DNA of 64,000 bases from an uncultured Agromyces sp. (GTDB taxonomy: Bacteria; Actinomycetota; Actinomycetes; Actinomycetales; Microbacteriaceae), in NCBI GenBank assembly GCA_913053875.1, contig CAJXGN010000003.1, forward strand, positions 248,001 to 312,000, in the 5' to 3' direction. The position numbers were made by a program, and so were the translations under genes. The notes under the pieces were generated by a model. The model did not search any database. It was not told the DNA's origin and saw only the letters and a program-made list of their open reading frames with translations. Shown in pieces: positions 43,029 through 53,341 of the stretch. The stretch's first letter is position 1; the number at the start of each line of letters is the position of its first letter.

Positions 43029-43463
43029 ATGGACGAGTCGCCCACCCAGACGATGCTCCGCTTCTACGATGCGCTCGCCGCCGGCGCGGCGGGAGAGGAC
43101 CTGCGCCACCACCTCGCTCCGGACGTGGTCGTCACGGAGCATCCGAACGCCATCGCGCCCGCCGGCGCCGTGCGCGACCTCGAGGAGATGCTCGACGCAT
43201 CGGTGCGCGGCGCCGGACTGCTCGCATGGCAGCGCTACGACGTGCGCGAGATCGAGGCGCACGGCGACCGCGTGATCGCGCGGCTCGACTGGTCGGGCGA
43301 GGTGGCCCGCGAGGCCGGACCGTTCGCGGCGGGGCAGGTGCTCCGGGCCCGCGTCGCGCAGTTCGCGAGGGTGGCCGACGGTCGCATCCGCGAGCTCGAG
43401 ACCTACGACTGCTACGAGCCGTTCGGGGCTGAGAGCCGCCGCTTGGACGAACGAAGGGTATGA
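43029..43463 (+). CDS. SnoaL-like (NTF2-fold) protein
   Basis: A 144-residue protein: TMLRFYDALAAGAAGEDLRH, VTEHPNAIAPAGAVRDLEEM, FARVADGRIRELETYDCYEP. The NTF2-like fold binds small hydrophobic molecules or acts as an isomerase or cyclase. ATG 43029 is preferred to GTG 43023 because of its spacing from TAGGTT. Likely regulated by the divergent MarR protein; substrate unknown. Confidence 0.82.
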   Translation: MDESPTQTMLRFYDALAAGAAGEDLRHHLAPDVVVTEHPNAIAPAGAVRDLEEMLDASVRGAGLLAWQRYDVREIEAHGDRVIARLDWSGEVAREAGPFAAGQVLRARVAQFARVADGRIRELETYDCYEPFGAESRRLDERRV

Positions 43464-43498
43464 CGCCCGAGTGGCTCGCTATCTGACCGTACGAAGGA

Positions 43499-43882
43499 TT
43501 ACGGCAGCAGCGCGCAATCCGGAACGGATGCCGCGAGACGAGCGTCGAGGGTCAGGAGCGAGCACCGGGCCGCCCTGGCGAGCACGACGTACATGGCGTC
43601 ATAGGCGCTGACATTGTGCCGCAGGGCATGGGCGGCAGGCAGCATGGGCATCATCGGCACCTGTTCGACGCCGAGCGCCTCGAGCTCACGGAACGCGCGC
43701 AACGCCTGCTCATCGGTGATCTGCTTGCTGAGCGACCATCCGCGGATGACGGAGGCGACCTCGACGGTGAGGTGCTGCGGCGCCAGAAGCTCGTGCCCGT
43801 CGATCAGCGCGGCCGCCCGTCGCCCTGCTTCGGTTCCGAACAGGATCTCGGCGACTGCGGATGCATCGACGACGAGCGTCAT
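43499..43882 (-). CDS. vapC: VapC-type PIN-domain toxin
   Basis: A 127-residue PIN ribonuclease with the acidic set Asp6 (VVDASAV), Glu41 (VEVASVI), Asp95 (SAYDAMY) and Asp113 (LTLDARL). VapC toxins cut tRNA or rRNA when released from their antitoxin. It overlaps the antitoxin gene by four bases (ATGA), the standard order antitoxin then toxin. All catalytic positions are intact. Confidence 0.92.
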   Translation of the reverse strand: MTLVVDASAVAEILFGTEAGRRAAALIDGHELLAPQHLTVEVASVIRGWSLSKQITDEQALRAFRELEALGVEQVPMMPMLPAAHALRHNVSAYDAMYVVLARAARCSLLTLDARLAASVPDCALLP

Positions 43883-44103
43883 CGACCGGGGCGCTGCTCG
43901 GCGAGCACCTGTGCTGCCGGTTCGAGCGTGGCGACGCCACGGCTCGCGATGCGTTCCAGCAGTTCGGCTCGGCTCGGACGCGTCGCCAGGCGGTCGAGTT
44001 CGCGCAGCAGATAGTCACTCAGCGAGCGGCCCTCGAGTGCAGCCTTCGCCTTGAGCGCACGACTCGTCTCCTCGGAGACGTTGCGAACCTGGATCGTTGT
44101 CAT
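43879..44103 (-). CDS. vapB: VapB-type antitoxin (FitA-like ribbon-helix-helix)
   Basis: A 74-residue protein: MTTIQVRNVSEETSRALKAK is a ribbon-helix-helix of the FitA class, followed by SLSDYLLRELDRLATRPS and a C-terminal toxin-wrapping tail. On the minus strand TATGCT, six bases, then ATG gives a leaderless start at 44103. It should bind VapC and repress its own promoter via CATGCAAC repeats. Confidence 0.92.
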   Translation of the reverse strand: MTTIQVRNVSEETSRALKAKAALEGRSLSDYLLRELDRLATRPSRAELLERIASRGVATLEPAAQVLAEQRPGR

Positions 44104-44135
44104 GCAACCAGCATATCGCGCATGCATGTTGCATG
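44101..44135. promoter_or_regulatory. vapBC operator
   Basis: CATGCAAC (44101-44108) and GTTGCATG (44128-44135) are perfect inverted copies 27 bp apart, enclosing TATGCT (minus strand), the vapB -10. GCATGCAT lies between them as an extra palindrome. The repeat overlaps the vapB start codon. Confidence 0.7.
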
Positions 44136-44171
44136 TAGGTGGATCCTCCTGCCCGATGCGAGACTGGACGC

Positions 44172-44741
44172 ATGGCACTGCACATCACCGGTGACGACGC
44201 CGCCGACGAGCTGCTCACGAACGACCCCTTCGCGCTCCTGGTGGGCATGCTGCTCGATCAGCAGGTCGCGATGGAGACCGCGTTCGCCGGCCCGGCCAAG
44301 ATCAGCGACCGATTGGGCACGACGGATGCCGCGGAGATCGCCGCGGTCGACCCCGACGACTTCGCGGCCGCGTTCAAGCAGCCGCCCGCGGTGCACCGCT
44401 TCCCCGGGTCGATGGCGGGACGCGTGCAGGCGCTCGCCGCGGCCGTGCGGGACGACTGGGGCGGCGAGGCATCCGCCATCTGGACACAGGGCGACCCGTC
44501 GGGCGCCGAGGTGCTGAAGCGCCTGAAGGCGCTGCCCGGATTCGGCGACCAGAAGGCGCGCATCTTCCTCGCGCTGCTCGGTAAGCAGTGCGGGCTAGAG
44601 GCGCCGGGCTGGCGCGAGGCCGCCGGCGCGTACGGCGAGGAGGGCTCGTTCCGCTCGGTCGCCGACATCACGTCGCCCGAGTCGCTCGCCAGGGTGCGCG
44701 AGACGAAGCGCGCGGCGAAGGCGGCCGCGAAGGCGAAGTAG
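44172..44741 (+). CDS. HhH-GPD-type base excision DNA repair protein
   Basis: A 189-residue protein of the actinobacterial endonuclease III-like family: NDPFALLVGMLLDQQVAMET, then the helix-hairpin-helix LKALPGFGDQKARIFLALLG. There is no iron-sulfur cluster Cys set, so it is the short variant. It probably excises damaged bases. The ATG at 44172 lies six bases after GAGACT. Ends in a Lys/Ala-rich tail. It follows vapB divergently. Confidence 0.85.
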   Translation: MALHITGDDAADELLTNDPFALLVGMLLDQQVAMETAFAGPAKISDRLGTTDAAEIAAVDPDDFAAAFKQPPAVHRFPGSMAGRVQALAAAVRDDWGGEASAIWTQGDPSGAEVLKRLKALPGFGDQKARIFLALLGKQCGLEAPGWREAAGAYGEEGSFRSVADITSPESLARVRETKRAAKAAAKAK

Positions 44742-44810
44742 GGCTCATCGAGCGACCCGCCCGCCCGTGGCATCCGAGTGTCGGCGGGTAGTGGCAGCAT
44801 GTCTGCCACA

Positions 44811-45053
44811 ACACAACATGTAGTGGTCGAGCGGATGCCTCCGGGCCGATGCGCGACACGCCGAACGGCACTCCACAGGAAGATTTTTCGCGACCGTGCA
44901 CAGGTGTGGATAACCGGGCGGATTCCGCGGAATTCCGCCACTCGGGGGCATCCGTGCTTGTGCACAACCGGTGGAGAACGTGGTGGAAAACTACATCCGT
45001 GTAACTACATCATCTTGTGGTCGTTCCCCGGGGTGAACACTAGATGTAGTATC
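44811..45053 (+). promoter_or_regulatory. nrd operon control region: NrdR-like boxes and a DnaA box
   Basis: The 380-bp stretch 44742-45121 has no gene. ACACTAGATGTAGTAT (45037-45052) and ACTACATCATCTTGTG (45004-45019) form a pair 33 bp apart, near the three-turn spacing of NrdR sites; related copies are AACTACATCCGTGTAA (44989-45004) and ACACAACATGTAGTGG (44811-44826). TGTGGATAA (44905-44913) is a perfect DnaA box on the minus strand, and TTGTGCACA (44959-44967) differs from a DnaA box by one base. TAGTAT (45048-45053) is a probable -10 inside the last NrdR site; a GCCCC/GGGGC hairpin follows at 45083-45096. Confidence 0.7.
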
Positions 45054-45121
45054 GGTCAGGCAGTTGCGGTACCAGGGGTCGGAGCCCCGTCCGGGGCCCG
45101 GAAATCAGAGGGGAACATCAG

Positions 45122-45355
45122 ATGTCGGTGACGGTCTACACCAAGCCTTCGTGCGTCCAGTGCAACGCGACCTATCGCGCGCTCGACAGCAAGGGCATCG
45201 AGTACGACGTGCTCGATCTCTCGACCGACGAGCAGGCGCTCGAGCAGGTCAAGGAGCTCGGCTACCTGCAGGCGCCGGTCGTGATCGCCGACGAGGACCA
45301 CTGGTCCGGGTTCCGCCCCGACAAGATCGCAGAACTCGCCTCCCGGCTCGCGTAA
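45122..45355 (+). CDS. nrdH: Glutaredoxin-like protein NrdH
   Basis: A 77-residue redoxin with the active site Cys11-Val-Gln-Cys14 and the C-terminal WSGFRPDKI motif that lets thioredoxin reductase serve it. It supplies electrons to NrdEF. GAGGGGAA precedes the ATG. First gene of nrdH-nrdI-nrdE-(endonuclease)-nrdF. Confidence 0.97.
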   Translation: MSVTVYTKPSCVQCNATYRALDSKGIEYDVLDLSTDEQALEQVKELGYLQAPVVIADEDHWSGFRPDKIAELASRLA

Positions 45356-45420
45356 CGAGGTCCCACGGGTCGGGAGTCGAATCGCCGGACCCAGCAGACC
45401 AGACACGACCGGAGGCGGAC

Positions 45421-45834
45421 ATGACGAACCTCGTCTACTTCTCCAGCGTCTCGGGCAACACGCATCGGTTCATCGAGAAGCTCGGCCGCGAGGCCGTACG
45501 CATCCCGCTGTACCCCTCGGACGAGCCGCTGGCGGCCGACGAGCCGTACGTGCTCGTGCTGCCCACCTACGGCGGCGGCGACGGCAAGGGCGCCGTGCCG
45601 AAGCAGGTCATCAGGTTCCTGAACGACTCGCACAACCGCTCGCTCATCCGCGGCGTCATCGCCGCGGGCAACACCAACTTCGGAACGGGCTTCTGCATCG
45701 CCGGCGACATCATCGCCGAGAAGTGCGCGGTGCCCCTCCTGTATCGACTCGAACTCTTCGGAACGCCAGACGACGTCAGCGCCGTCAATGAGGGATTGGA
45801 CGCATTTTGGACGATGCAGCTGCAACCGCAGTGA
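45421..45834 (+). CDS. nrdI: Flavodoxin-like protein NrdI
   Basis: A 137-residue flavodoxin: [16 protein letters not shown] binds FMN phosphate, and [18 protein letters not shown] and [14 protein letters not shown] line the flavin site. It delivers oxidant for assembly of the dimanganese-tyrosyl radical of NrdF. CGGAGG lies upstream of the ATG. The stop overlaps the likely nrdE start. Confidence 0.97.
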   Translation: MTNLVYFSSVSGNTHRFIEKLGREAVRIPLYPSDEPLAADEPYVLVLPTYGGGDGKGAVPKQVIRFLNDSHNRSLIRGVIAAGNTNFGTGFCIAGDIIAEKCAVPLLYRLELFGTPDDVSAVNEGLDAFWTMQLQPQ

Positions 45835-47966
45835 TCGACGCACCTCGCACGTCGAGTGGCATGGACTACCACTCGCTGAACGCGATGCTGAACCTGTACG
45901 GGCCGAACGGGGAGATCCAGTTCGACAAGGACCGTGAGGCGGCGCGCGAGTACTTCCTCCAGCACGTCAACCAGAACACGGTCTTCTTCCACTCCCTCAA
46001 GGAGCGGCTCGACTACCTCGTCGAGAAGGAGTACTACGAGGGCGCCGTGCTCGAGCAGTACTCGTTCGAGTTCATCGAGCGCCTGAACGCGCTGGCGTAC
46101 TCGAAGAAGTTCCGCTTCGACACCTTCCTCGGCGCGTTCAAGTACTACACGAGCTACACGCTGAAGACCTTCGACGGCAAGCGCTACCTCGAACGCTTCG
46201 AGGACCGCGTCGTCATGACCGCGCTCGGCCTCGCGCAGGGCGACGAGGACCTCGCGACCCACCTGGTCGAGGAGATCATCGCGGGCCGCTTCCAGCCGGC
46301 CACCCCGACCTTCCTCAACACGGGGAAGGCGCAGCGCGGCGAACTCGTCTCCTGCTTCCTCCTCCGCATCGAGGACAACATGGAGTCGATCTCGCGCGGC
46401 ATCAACTCGGCGCTGCAGCTGTCGAAGCGCGGCGGCGGCGTGGCGCTGCTGCTCAGCAACATCCGCGAGGCCGGCGCCCCGATCAAGCAGATCGAGAACC
46501 AGTCGTCGGGCATCATCCCCGTGATGAAGCTGCTGGAGGACTCGTTCTCCTACGCGAACCAGCTCGGGGCACGCCAGGGCGCCGGCGCCGTCTACCTCAG
46601 CGCCCACCACCCCGACATCATGCGGTTCCTCGACACCAAGCGCGAGAACGCCGACGAGAAGATCCGCATCAAGACGCTGTCGCTCGGCGTCGTCATCCCC
46701 GACATCACCTTCGAGCTGGCGAAGAACAACGAGGACATGTACCTCTTCTCGCCGTACGACGTCGAGAAGGTCTACCAGAAGCCGTTCGGCGACGTGCCCA
46801 TCTCCGAGCACTACCGCGACATGGTGAACGACCCGCGCATCAAGAAGACGAAGATCAACGCGCGCCAGTTCTTCCAGACCCTCGCCGAGATCCAGTTCGA
46901 GTCGGGCTACCCCTACATCGTGTTCGAGGACACGGTGAATAAGGCGAACCCGATCAAGGGCCGCATCAACATGTCGAACCTGTGCTCCGAGATCCTGCAA
47001 GTCAACACCCCGACGACCTACAACGAGGACCTGTCCTACGACCAGATCGGCAAGGACATCTCCTGCAACCTCGGGTCGCTGAACATCGCGCTGACCATGG
47101 ACTCGCCGAACTTCGGCAAGACGGTCGAGACGGCCATCCGCGGCCTCACCTCGGTGTCGAACCAGTCGCACATCTCCTCGGTGCGCTCGGTGGAGGACGG
47201 CAACGACAAGTCGCACGCCATCGGCCTCGGCCAGATGAACCTGCACGGCTACCTCGCCCGCGAGCACATCCACTACGGCTCCGAGGAAGGCCTCGACTTC
47301 ACGAACATCTACTTCTACACGGTGCTGTTCCACGCGCTGAACACGTCGAACCTCATCGCGAAGGAGCGCGGCGAGACCTTCGACGGCTTCGCCGATTCGA
47401 AGTACGCCTCCGGCGAGTTCTTCCGCAAGTACACGGATGCGCCGTGGGTGCCGCAGACCGAGAAGGTCGCGCAGCTCTTCGCCGACGCCGACGTGCACAT
47501 CCCTACCCGGGAGGACTGGCGCGAGCTCGAGGCATCCGTTCGCGAATTCGGCATCTACAACCAGAACCTCCAGGCCGTGCCGCCCACCGGGTCGATCTCG
47601 TACATCAACAACTCGACGTCGTCGATCCACCCGATCGCGTCGAAGATCGAGATCCGCAAGGAGGGCAAGCTCGGGCGCGTGTACTACCCGGCGCCGTTCA
47701 TGACGAACGAGAACCTCGAGTACTACGAGGACGCGTACGAGATCGGCTACGAGAAGGTCATCGACACGTATGCCGCGGCGACGCAGCACGTCGACCAGGG
47801 CCTGTCGCTCACGCTGTTCTTCAAGGACACCGCGACGACCCGCGACATCAACAAGGCCCAGATCTACGCGTGGCGCAAGGGCATCAAGACCATCTACTAC
47901 ATCCGCCTGCGGCAGCTGGCGCTCGAGGGCACGGCCGTGGACGGTTGCGTCTCCTGCATGCTCTGA
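45831..47966 (+). CDS. nrdE: Class Ib ribonucleotide reductase large subunit NrdE
   Basis: About 711 residues from GTG 45831, which overlaps the nrdI stop as GTGA; TTG at 45807 and ATG at 45861 are also possible. The family core begins at [40 protein letters not shown] and NLCSEILQ carry catalytic Cys and the Asn/Glu pair, and the C-terminus CVSCML is the electron-accepting Cys pair served by NrdH. The gene is complete, with no intron or intein visible; the endonuclease gene begins four bases after its stop. Confidence 0.97.
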   Translation: MIDAPRTSSGMDYHSLNAMLNLYGPNGEIQFDKDREAAREYFLQHVNQNTVFFHSLKERLDYLVEKEYYEGAVLEQYSFEFIERLNALAYSKKFRFDTFLGAFKYYTSYTLKTFDGKRYLERFEDRVVMTALGLAQGDEDLATHLVEEIIAGRFQPATPTFLNTGKAQRGELVSCFLLRIEDNMESISRGINSALQLSKRGGGVALLLSNIREAGAPIKQIENQSSGIIPVMKLLEDSFSYANQLGARQGAGAVYLSAHHPDIMRFLDTKRENADEKIRIKTLSLGVVIPDITFELAKNNEDMYLFSPYDVEKVYQKPFGDVPISEHYRDMVNDPRIKKTKINARQFFQTLAEIQFESGYPYIVFEDTVNKANPIKGRINMSNLCSEILQVNTPTTYNEDLSYDQIGKDISCNLGSLNIALTMDSPNFGKTVETAIRGLTSVSNQSHISSVRSVEDGNDKSHAIGLGQMNLHGYLAREHIHYGSEEGLDFTNIYFYTVLFHALNTSNLIAKERGETFDGFADSKYASGEFFRKYTDAPWVPQTEKVAQLFADADVHIPTREDWRELEASVREFGIYNQNLQAVPPTGSISYINNSTSSIHPIASKIEIRKEGKLGRVYYPAPFMTNENLEYYEDAYEIGYEKVIDTYAAATQHVDQGLSLTLFFKDTATTRDINKAQIYAWRKGIKTIYYIRLRQLALEGTAVDGCVSCML

Positions 47967-47970
47967 GACC

Positions 47971-49799
<1,829 letters not shown>

Positions 49800-49842
49800 T
49801 CCTCCACCAGTCGACCCGGGCGGCCCGGGCGCGCACAGAGAG

Positions 49843-49869
49843 GGGGCGGATGCGGCCGGCATCCGCCCC
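49843..49869. terminator. Terminator of the nrd operon
   Basis: GGGGCGGATGC (49843-49853) and GCATCCGCCCC (49859-49869) are perfect complements around 5 bases. The stem is made of the genome's abundant octamer. It lies between the convergent nrdF and CMD genes. Confidence 0.7.
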
Positions 49870-49898
49870 TTCGCGTGCGCGGTGTGCCGCGCGCCCGA

Positions 49899-50237
49899 TC
49901 AGTCCTCGGTGGCTGCGGCGACGGACTTGGCGATGCCCATGGCGGTGAAGCCCTTGGGCCAGCCGGTGTAGAAGGTCAGGTGGGTGATCGCCTCGACGAT
50001 CTCCTCCTGCGTGAGGCCGTTGGCGATGCCGAACGGGATGTGGAATCCCAGCTGGTCGGCATTGCCCCCGGCGGTCAGTGCCGCGATCGTGATCAGGCTG
50101 CGGTCGCGCTTGGACAGCTCCGGGCGCTCCCACACCTCGTCGAACAGCACCTGGTCGGTGTAGTGGGCCAGGGCCGGGGCGAAGTCGCCGAACGCCCGCT
50201 GGCCGCCGGTCCAGCCGGTGGCGGGGGAGTCGGTCAT
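49899..50237 (-). CDS. Carboxymuconolactone decarboxylase-family protein
   Basis: A 112-residue CMD/AhpD-fold protein: LSKRDRSLITIAALTAGGNA, LGFHIPFGIANGLTQEEIVE and ITHLTFYTGWPKGFTAMGIA. The Cys-x-x-Cys of AhpD peroxidases is missing, as in the CMD branch. AAGGAG precedes the ATG at 50237. Divergent from an XRE regulator whose operon ends in a cupin; CMD and cupin proteins often occur together under such regulators. Substrate unknown. Confidence 0.9.
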   Translation of the reverse strand: MTDSPATGWTGGQRAFGDFAPALAHYTDQVLFDEVWERPELSKRDRSLITIAALTAGGNADQLGFHIPFGIANGLTQEEIVEAITHLTFYTGWPKGFTAMGIAKSVAAATED

Positions 50238-50378
50238 GCGGTGCTCCTTCGTACTGGGTCGCTGCATGCGACCGGTGACGCCCACTCAACTCCGACCGGC
50301 TCGTCTTCGCGAGGCACCGGCGCTGCACGTACTGGCAGTGCCTGTTTTCCGCAGCCTGATCGGCCTACCGTGGGCAGC

Positions 50379-51284
50379 ATGGACAACCGAACCGAGGTGC
50401 GCGAGTTCCTCACTGCGCGTCGTTCCCGACTGACGCCGGAGGACGTCGGCCTGCCCCGCTTCGGCGGCCGTCGGCACGTGAAGGGACTGCGACGCGAGGA
50501 GGTCGCGATGCTCGCGGGCGTCTCGACCGAGTACTACGCGCGGCTCGAGCGCGGCGATCTCGGCGGCGTCTCCGAGCAGGTGCTGGACGCGCTCGCCGAC
50601 GTGCTGCAGCTCGACGAGACGGAGCGCGACCACCTGGCCCACCTCGCGCGCACGGCGTCGGCCTCGGGTCGCTCCCGTCGCCCGAAGCCGGCCCCGCACG
50701 CGGTGCGACCGGGCGTTCGCGCAGCGCTCCAGGCGATCACCGGCGCCCCGGCGTTCGTGCGCAACGGCGCGCTCGACATCCTCGCCGTCAACGATCTCGG
50801 CCGCGCGTACTATGCGCCCCTCTTCGAGGCCGTGGGCGATGCCGTCCCGAACCTCGCCACGTTCAACGTGTTCGACCCGGCCGCGCGCACGTTCTACCCG
50901 GACTGGACGCGTGCGGTCGACGGCACCGTGGCGGTGCTCCGCTACGAGGCCGCCCGCAGCCCGTACGACAAGCGCATCACCGAGGTGATCGGCGAGCTGT
51001 CCACCCGCAGCGAGGTCTTCCGCGACCGCTGGGCGAACGCGGTCGTGCACCGCCACGACGCAGGCCTGAAGGTCGCCGTGCACCCCGCCGTCGGCGAGTT
51101 GACGTTGCACATGGTCGGCACCGAGCTCCTCACGGAGCCGGGCCTGTCGCTCATGATCTACTCCGCCGAACAGGGAACGGCCGGCGAGGAGAAGCTCCGC
51201 CTCCTGGCGAGCTGGGCCGCGACCGAGCAATCGGCGCACGACTCCGAGCTGACCGAGGCGGCCCGCGAAAGGAAGACCGAATGA
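50379..51284 (+). CDS. XRE-family regulator with MmyB-like ligand-binding domain
   Basis: A 301-residue regulator: helix-turn-helix HVKGLRREEVAMLAGVSTEY and YYARLERGDLGGVSEQVLDA (about 33-85), then an MmyB-like PAS-related domain (about 110-270: APAFVRNGALDILAVNDLGR) known to bind fatty acids in relatives. TACCGT (50366-50371) lies seven bases before the ATG at 50379, so the message is probably leaderless. Overlaps the cupin gene by four bases. Likely controls the divergent CMD gene too. Confidence 0.9.
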   Translation: MDNRTEVREFLTARRSRLTPEDVGLPRFGGRRHVKGLRREEVAMLAGVSTEYYARLERGDLGGVSEQVLDALADVLQLDETERDHLAHLARTASASGRSRRPKPAPHAVRPGVRAALQAITGAPAFVRNGALDILAVNDLGRAYYAPLFEAVGDAVPNLATFNVFDPAARTFYPDWTRAVDGTVAVLRYEAARSPYDKRITEVIGELSTRSEVFRDRWANAVVHRHDAGLKVAVHPAVGELTLHMVGTELLTEPGLSLMIYSAEQGTAGEEKLRLLASWAATEQSAHDSELTEAARERKTE

Positions 51285-51682
51285 ACATCGAACCGTCGCT
51301 CCCCACCTCGAAGAACCCGCCCGAGCAGTTCGCGGGCGACGTGTGGTTCGACATGATCGCCTTTCCGCACGACGGCGACCAGCGCGCCGCCGCTGCGATC
51401 GTTCGCTTCGCGCCGGGCGGCCGCAGCGCGTGGCATTCGCACGCGCGCGGCCAGTACTGCCACGTCACGTCGGGCGTGGCGCGCTTCGGCACCCGCGACG
51501 GCAGCATGATCGAGGTCCACGCCGGGCAGACCGTCTACACGCCGCCCGGCGAGGAGCACTGGCACGCCGCCGCGCCAGGGGTGTTCATGGAGCACATCGC
51601 CGTCTTCGAGGGCGGCGACGATCCGAGCACCACCACGGTCTGGGCCGAACACATCACCGACGCGCAGTACGAGGGCCGCTGA
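51281..51682 (+). CDS. Cupin-domain protein
   Basis: A 133-residue single-domain cupin: GGRSAWHSHARGQYCHVTSG provides His52, His54 and Gln58, and PPGEEHWHAA the Glu/His of the second motif, a normal metal site. It may be a small quercetinase- or decarboxylase-like enzyme. ATGA overlap with the XRE gene shows coupling. Substrate unknown. Confidence 0.88.
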   Translation: MNIEPSLPTSKNPPEQFAGDVWFDMIAFPHDGDQRAAAAIVRFAPGGRSAWHSHARGQYCHVTSGVARFGTRDGSMIEVHAGQTVYTPPGEEHWHAAAPGVFMEHIAVFEGGDDPSTTTVWAEHITDAQYEGR

Positions 51683-51759
51683 CACGGGGCGGCGGATGGC
51701 GTTCGACTCCGACATCTCGGCCCCGGCCGGCGTCGGTGAGCCCGTGGGATCATCGGGGC

Positions 51760-52302
51760 ATGGCCCGAGCGAACGGCATCACCGCCGACCTGATCCTGCA
51801 TCCGGTACGCCTGCGCATCATCCGGGCGCTGCTGGGCGGGCGGCGGATGACGACGGCCGAGCTCGCGGCCGAGCTGCCCGACGTCGCGACCGCGACGCTG
51901 TACCGGCACGTGTCGGCGCTCGCGGACGCCGGGGTGCTCGACGTGGTGGGCGAGCGGGCCGCCCGCGGGGCGACTGAGCGCACCTACGAGCTGCATGACG
52001 GCACCACCCACGTCGGGGGAGTCGACCTCGCGGGCCTCGACGCCGACGCGCATCGCGCCGCGTTCGCGGCGTTCGTCGCCGGGCTGCTCGCCGACTTCGA
52101 CGCGTACCTCGCCAGGGACGACGTCGACCTCGAGGCGGATCGCGTCGGGTACCGGCACCGCGCGTTCTGGATGACCGACGAAGAGGTCGACGAGTTCGTC
52201 GACGGCCTCGGCCGTATCGCGGAGCGCTGGTCGGCCAACGGCCCCGGCCCGGGGCGCCGCCGCCGCGTGCTCTCCACGGTGCTGATCCCAGACGAGGAAT
52301 GA
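51760..52302 (+). CDS. ArsR/PadR-like winged-helix regulator
   Basis: A 180-residue protein: LHPVRLRIIRALLGGRRMTT, AELPDVATATLYRHVSALAD and a wing VVGERAARGATERTYEL, followed by a helical C-terminal domain (110-170, FMTDEEVDEFV-like). This is the helix-turn-helix family with a transport- or antibiotic-linked C-domain often paired with hydrolases. It precedes the alpha/beta hydrolase by 65 bp; an inverted repeat lies between. Likely represses that gene and itself. Confidence 0.85.
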   Translation: MARANGITADLILHPVRLRIIRALLGGRRMTTAELAAELPDVATATLYRHVSALADAGVLDVVGERAARGATERTYELHDGTTHVGGVDLAGLDADAHRAAFAAFVAGLLADFDAYLARDDVDLEADRVGYRHRAFWMTDEEVDEFVDGLGRIAERWSANGPGPGRRRRVLSTVLIPDEE

Positions 52303-52327
52303 CCGGGTCGGACGCCCGCTTGCAATG

Positions 52328-52343
52328 TTCTCATGATTGAGAA
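52328..52343. promoter_or_regulatory. Inverted repeat in an AT-rich island before the hydrolase gene
   Basis: TTCTCA-TGAT-TGAGAA is a perfect 16-bp inverted repeat within a 30-bp AT-rich stretch (52322-52351). It is the likely operator for the upstream winged-helix regulator or marks the promoter of the hydrolase gene. Confidence 0.5.
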
Positions 52344-52367
52344 TAATTGAATGCGGAAGGGATACGC

Positions 52368-53303
52368 ATGACGGCACCGCACGTTCGCACGACCGACCTC
52401 GAGTCGGAGCGCCGCTTCGAGGCATCCGATGGCACCTCGCTCGTCGGCGCGCTCGCGCGCCCCGAGGGCGAGGCGGTCGCGGCAGCGCTGCTGGTGCCCG
52501 GGTCGGGGCACGTCGATCGCGACAGCGACCACAAGCGGATGCGACTGGGCGTGACGCGCGACCTCGCGGCAGCGCTCGCCGGCGCCGGCGTCGCCTCGCT
52601 GCGCTACGACAAGCGGGGCGTCGGTGCGTCCGGCGGCGACTACCTGTCGGCCGGGTTGAGCGACAACGTGGCGGATGCCGCAGCGGCGCTCGCCGCGCTC
52701 CGCCGCGAGGTTCCGGGGCGGCCGGTCGTCGTCATCGGCCACAGCGAGGGCGGCATCATCGCGGCGCGGGTGGCCGCGGAGGAGTCGGATCTCGCGGGCG
52801 TCGTGCTGCTCGCCACGCCGGGGGTGCCCGGCGAGGAGATGCTCGCCTGGCAGGCCCGGCAGGTCGCCGGCGCGCTGCCGCCGTTCGCGCGCTTCATGGT
52901 GCGCCTGCTGCGCGTCGACGTGGTCGCCCAGCAGCGGCGCACGCTCGACAAGCTGCGCGCGAGCACCGGCGACGTGATCCGCATCCAGGGCCAGCGCATC
53001 AACGCGAAGTGGCACCGCGAACTCATGGCGTCCGACCCGTCGCGCGACCTGACCCGGGTCACGGCCCCAGTGCTCGCGATCACCGGCGGCAAGGACCTGC
53101 AGGTCGACCCCGACGACCTCGAGCGCATCGCCGCCGCGGCCGGGGGCCCGGTCGAGACCTGGCGGCCCGCCGACCTCACCCACGTGCTGCGCGACGACCC
53201 CGACGCGCCGTCACTCGGTTCGTACCGGCGGCTCCTCCGCCAGCCGACCGACGCCGCGCTGCTCGATCGGGTGGCGACCTGGGTGGTCGCCGCCGCGCGC
53301 TGA
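52368..53303 (+). CDS. Alpha/beta hydrolase (dienelactone hydrolase/esterase-like)
   Basis: A 311-residue hydrolase: oxyanion region LVPGSGHVDRDSDHK, nucleophile Ser in VVIGHSEGGIIAA, Asp in TGGKDLQVDPDD and His in PADLTHVLRDD. GAAGGGA precedes ATG 52368. The N-terminal beta region FEASDGTSLVGALARPEG fits the serine aminopeptidase/S33 group. Probable esterase; substrate unknown. Likely under the control of the preceding winged-helix protein. Confidence 0.88.
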   Translation: MTAPHVRTTDLESERRFEASDGTSLVGALARPEGEAVAAALLVPGSGHVDRDSDHKRMRLGVTRDLAAALAGAGVASLRYDKRGVGASGGDYLSAGLSDNVADAAAALAALRREVPGRPVVVIGHSEGGIIAARVAAEESDLAGVVLLATPGVPGEEMLAWQARQVAGALPPFARFMVRLLRVDVVAQQRRTLDKLRASTGDVIRIQGQRINAKWHRELMASDPSRDLTRVTAPVLAITGGKDLQVDPDDLERIAAAAGGPVETWRPADLTHVLRDDPDAPSLGSYRRLLRQPTDAALLDRVATWVVAAAR

Positions 53304-53341
53304 GCACCGAGCCTGCTGGGCCGCCGTGCGAGACTGACGCG

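Noticed and set aside
44905-44967. Chromosomal replication origin because of DnaA boxes
   Set aside because: Only one perfect and one near box, no AT-rich unwinding region, and no dnaA, dnaN or gyrB nearby; a regulatory role at nrd is simpler.
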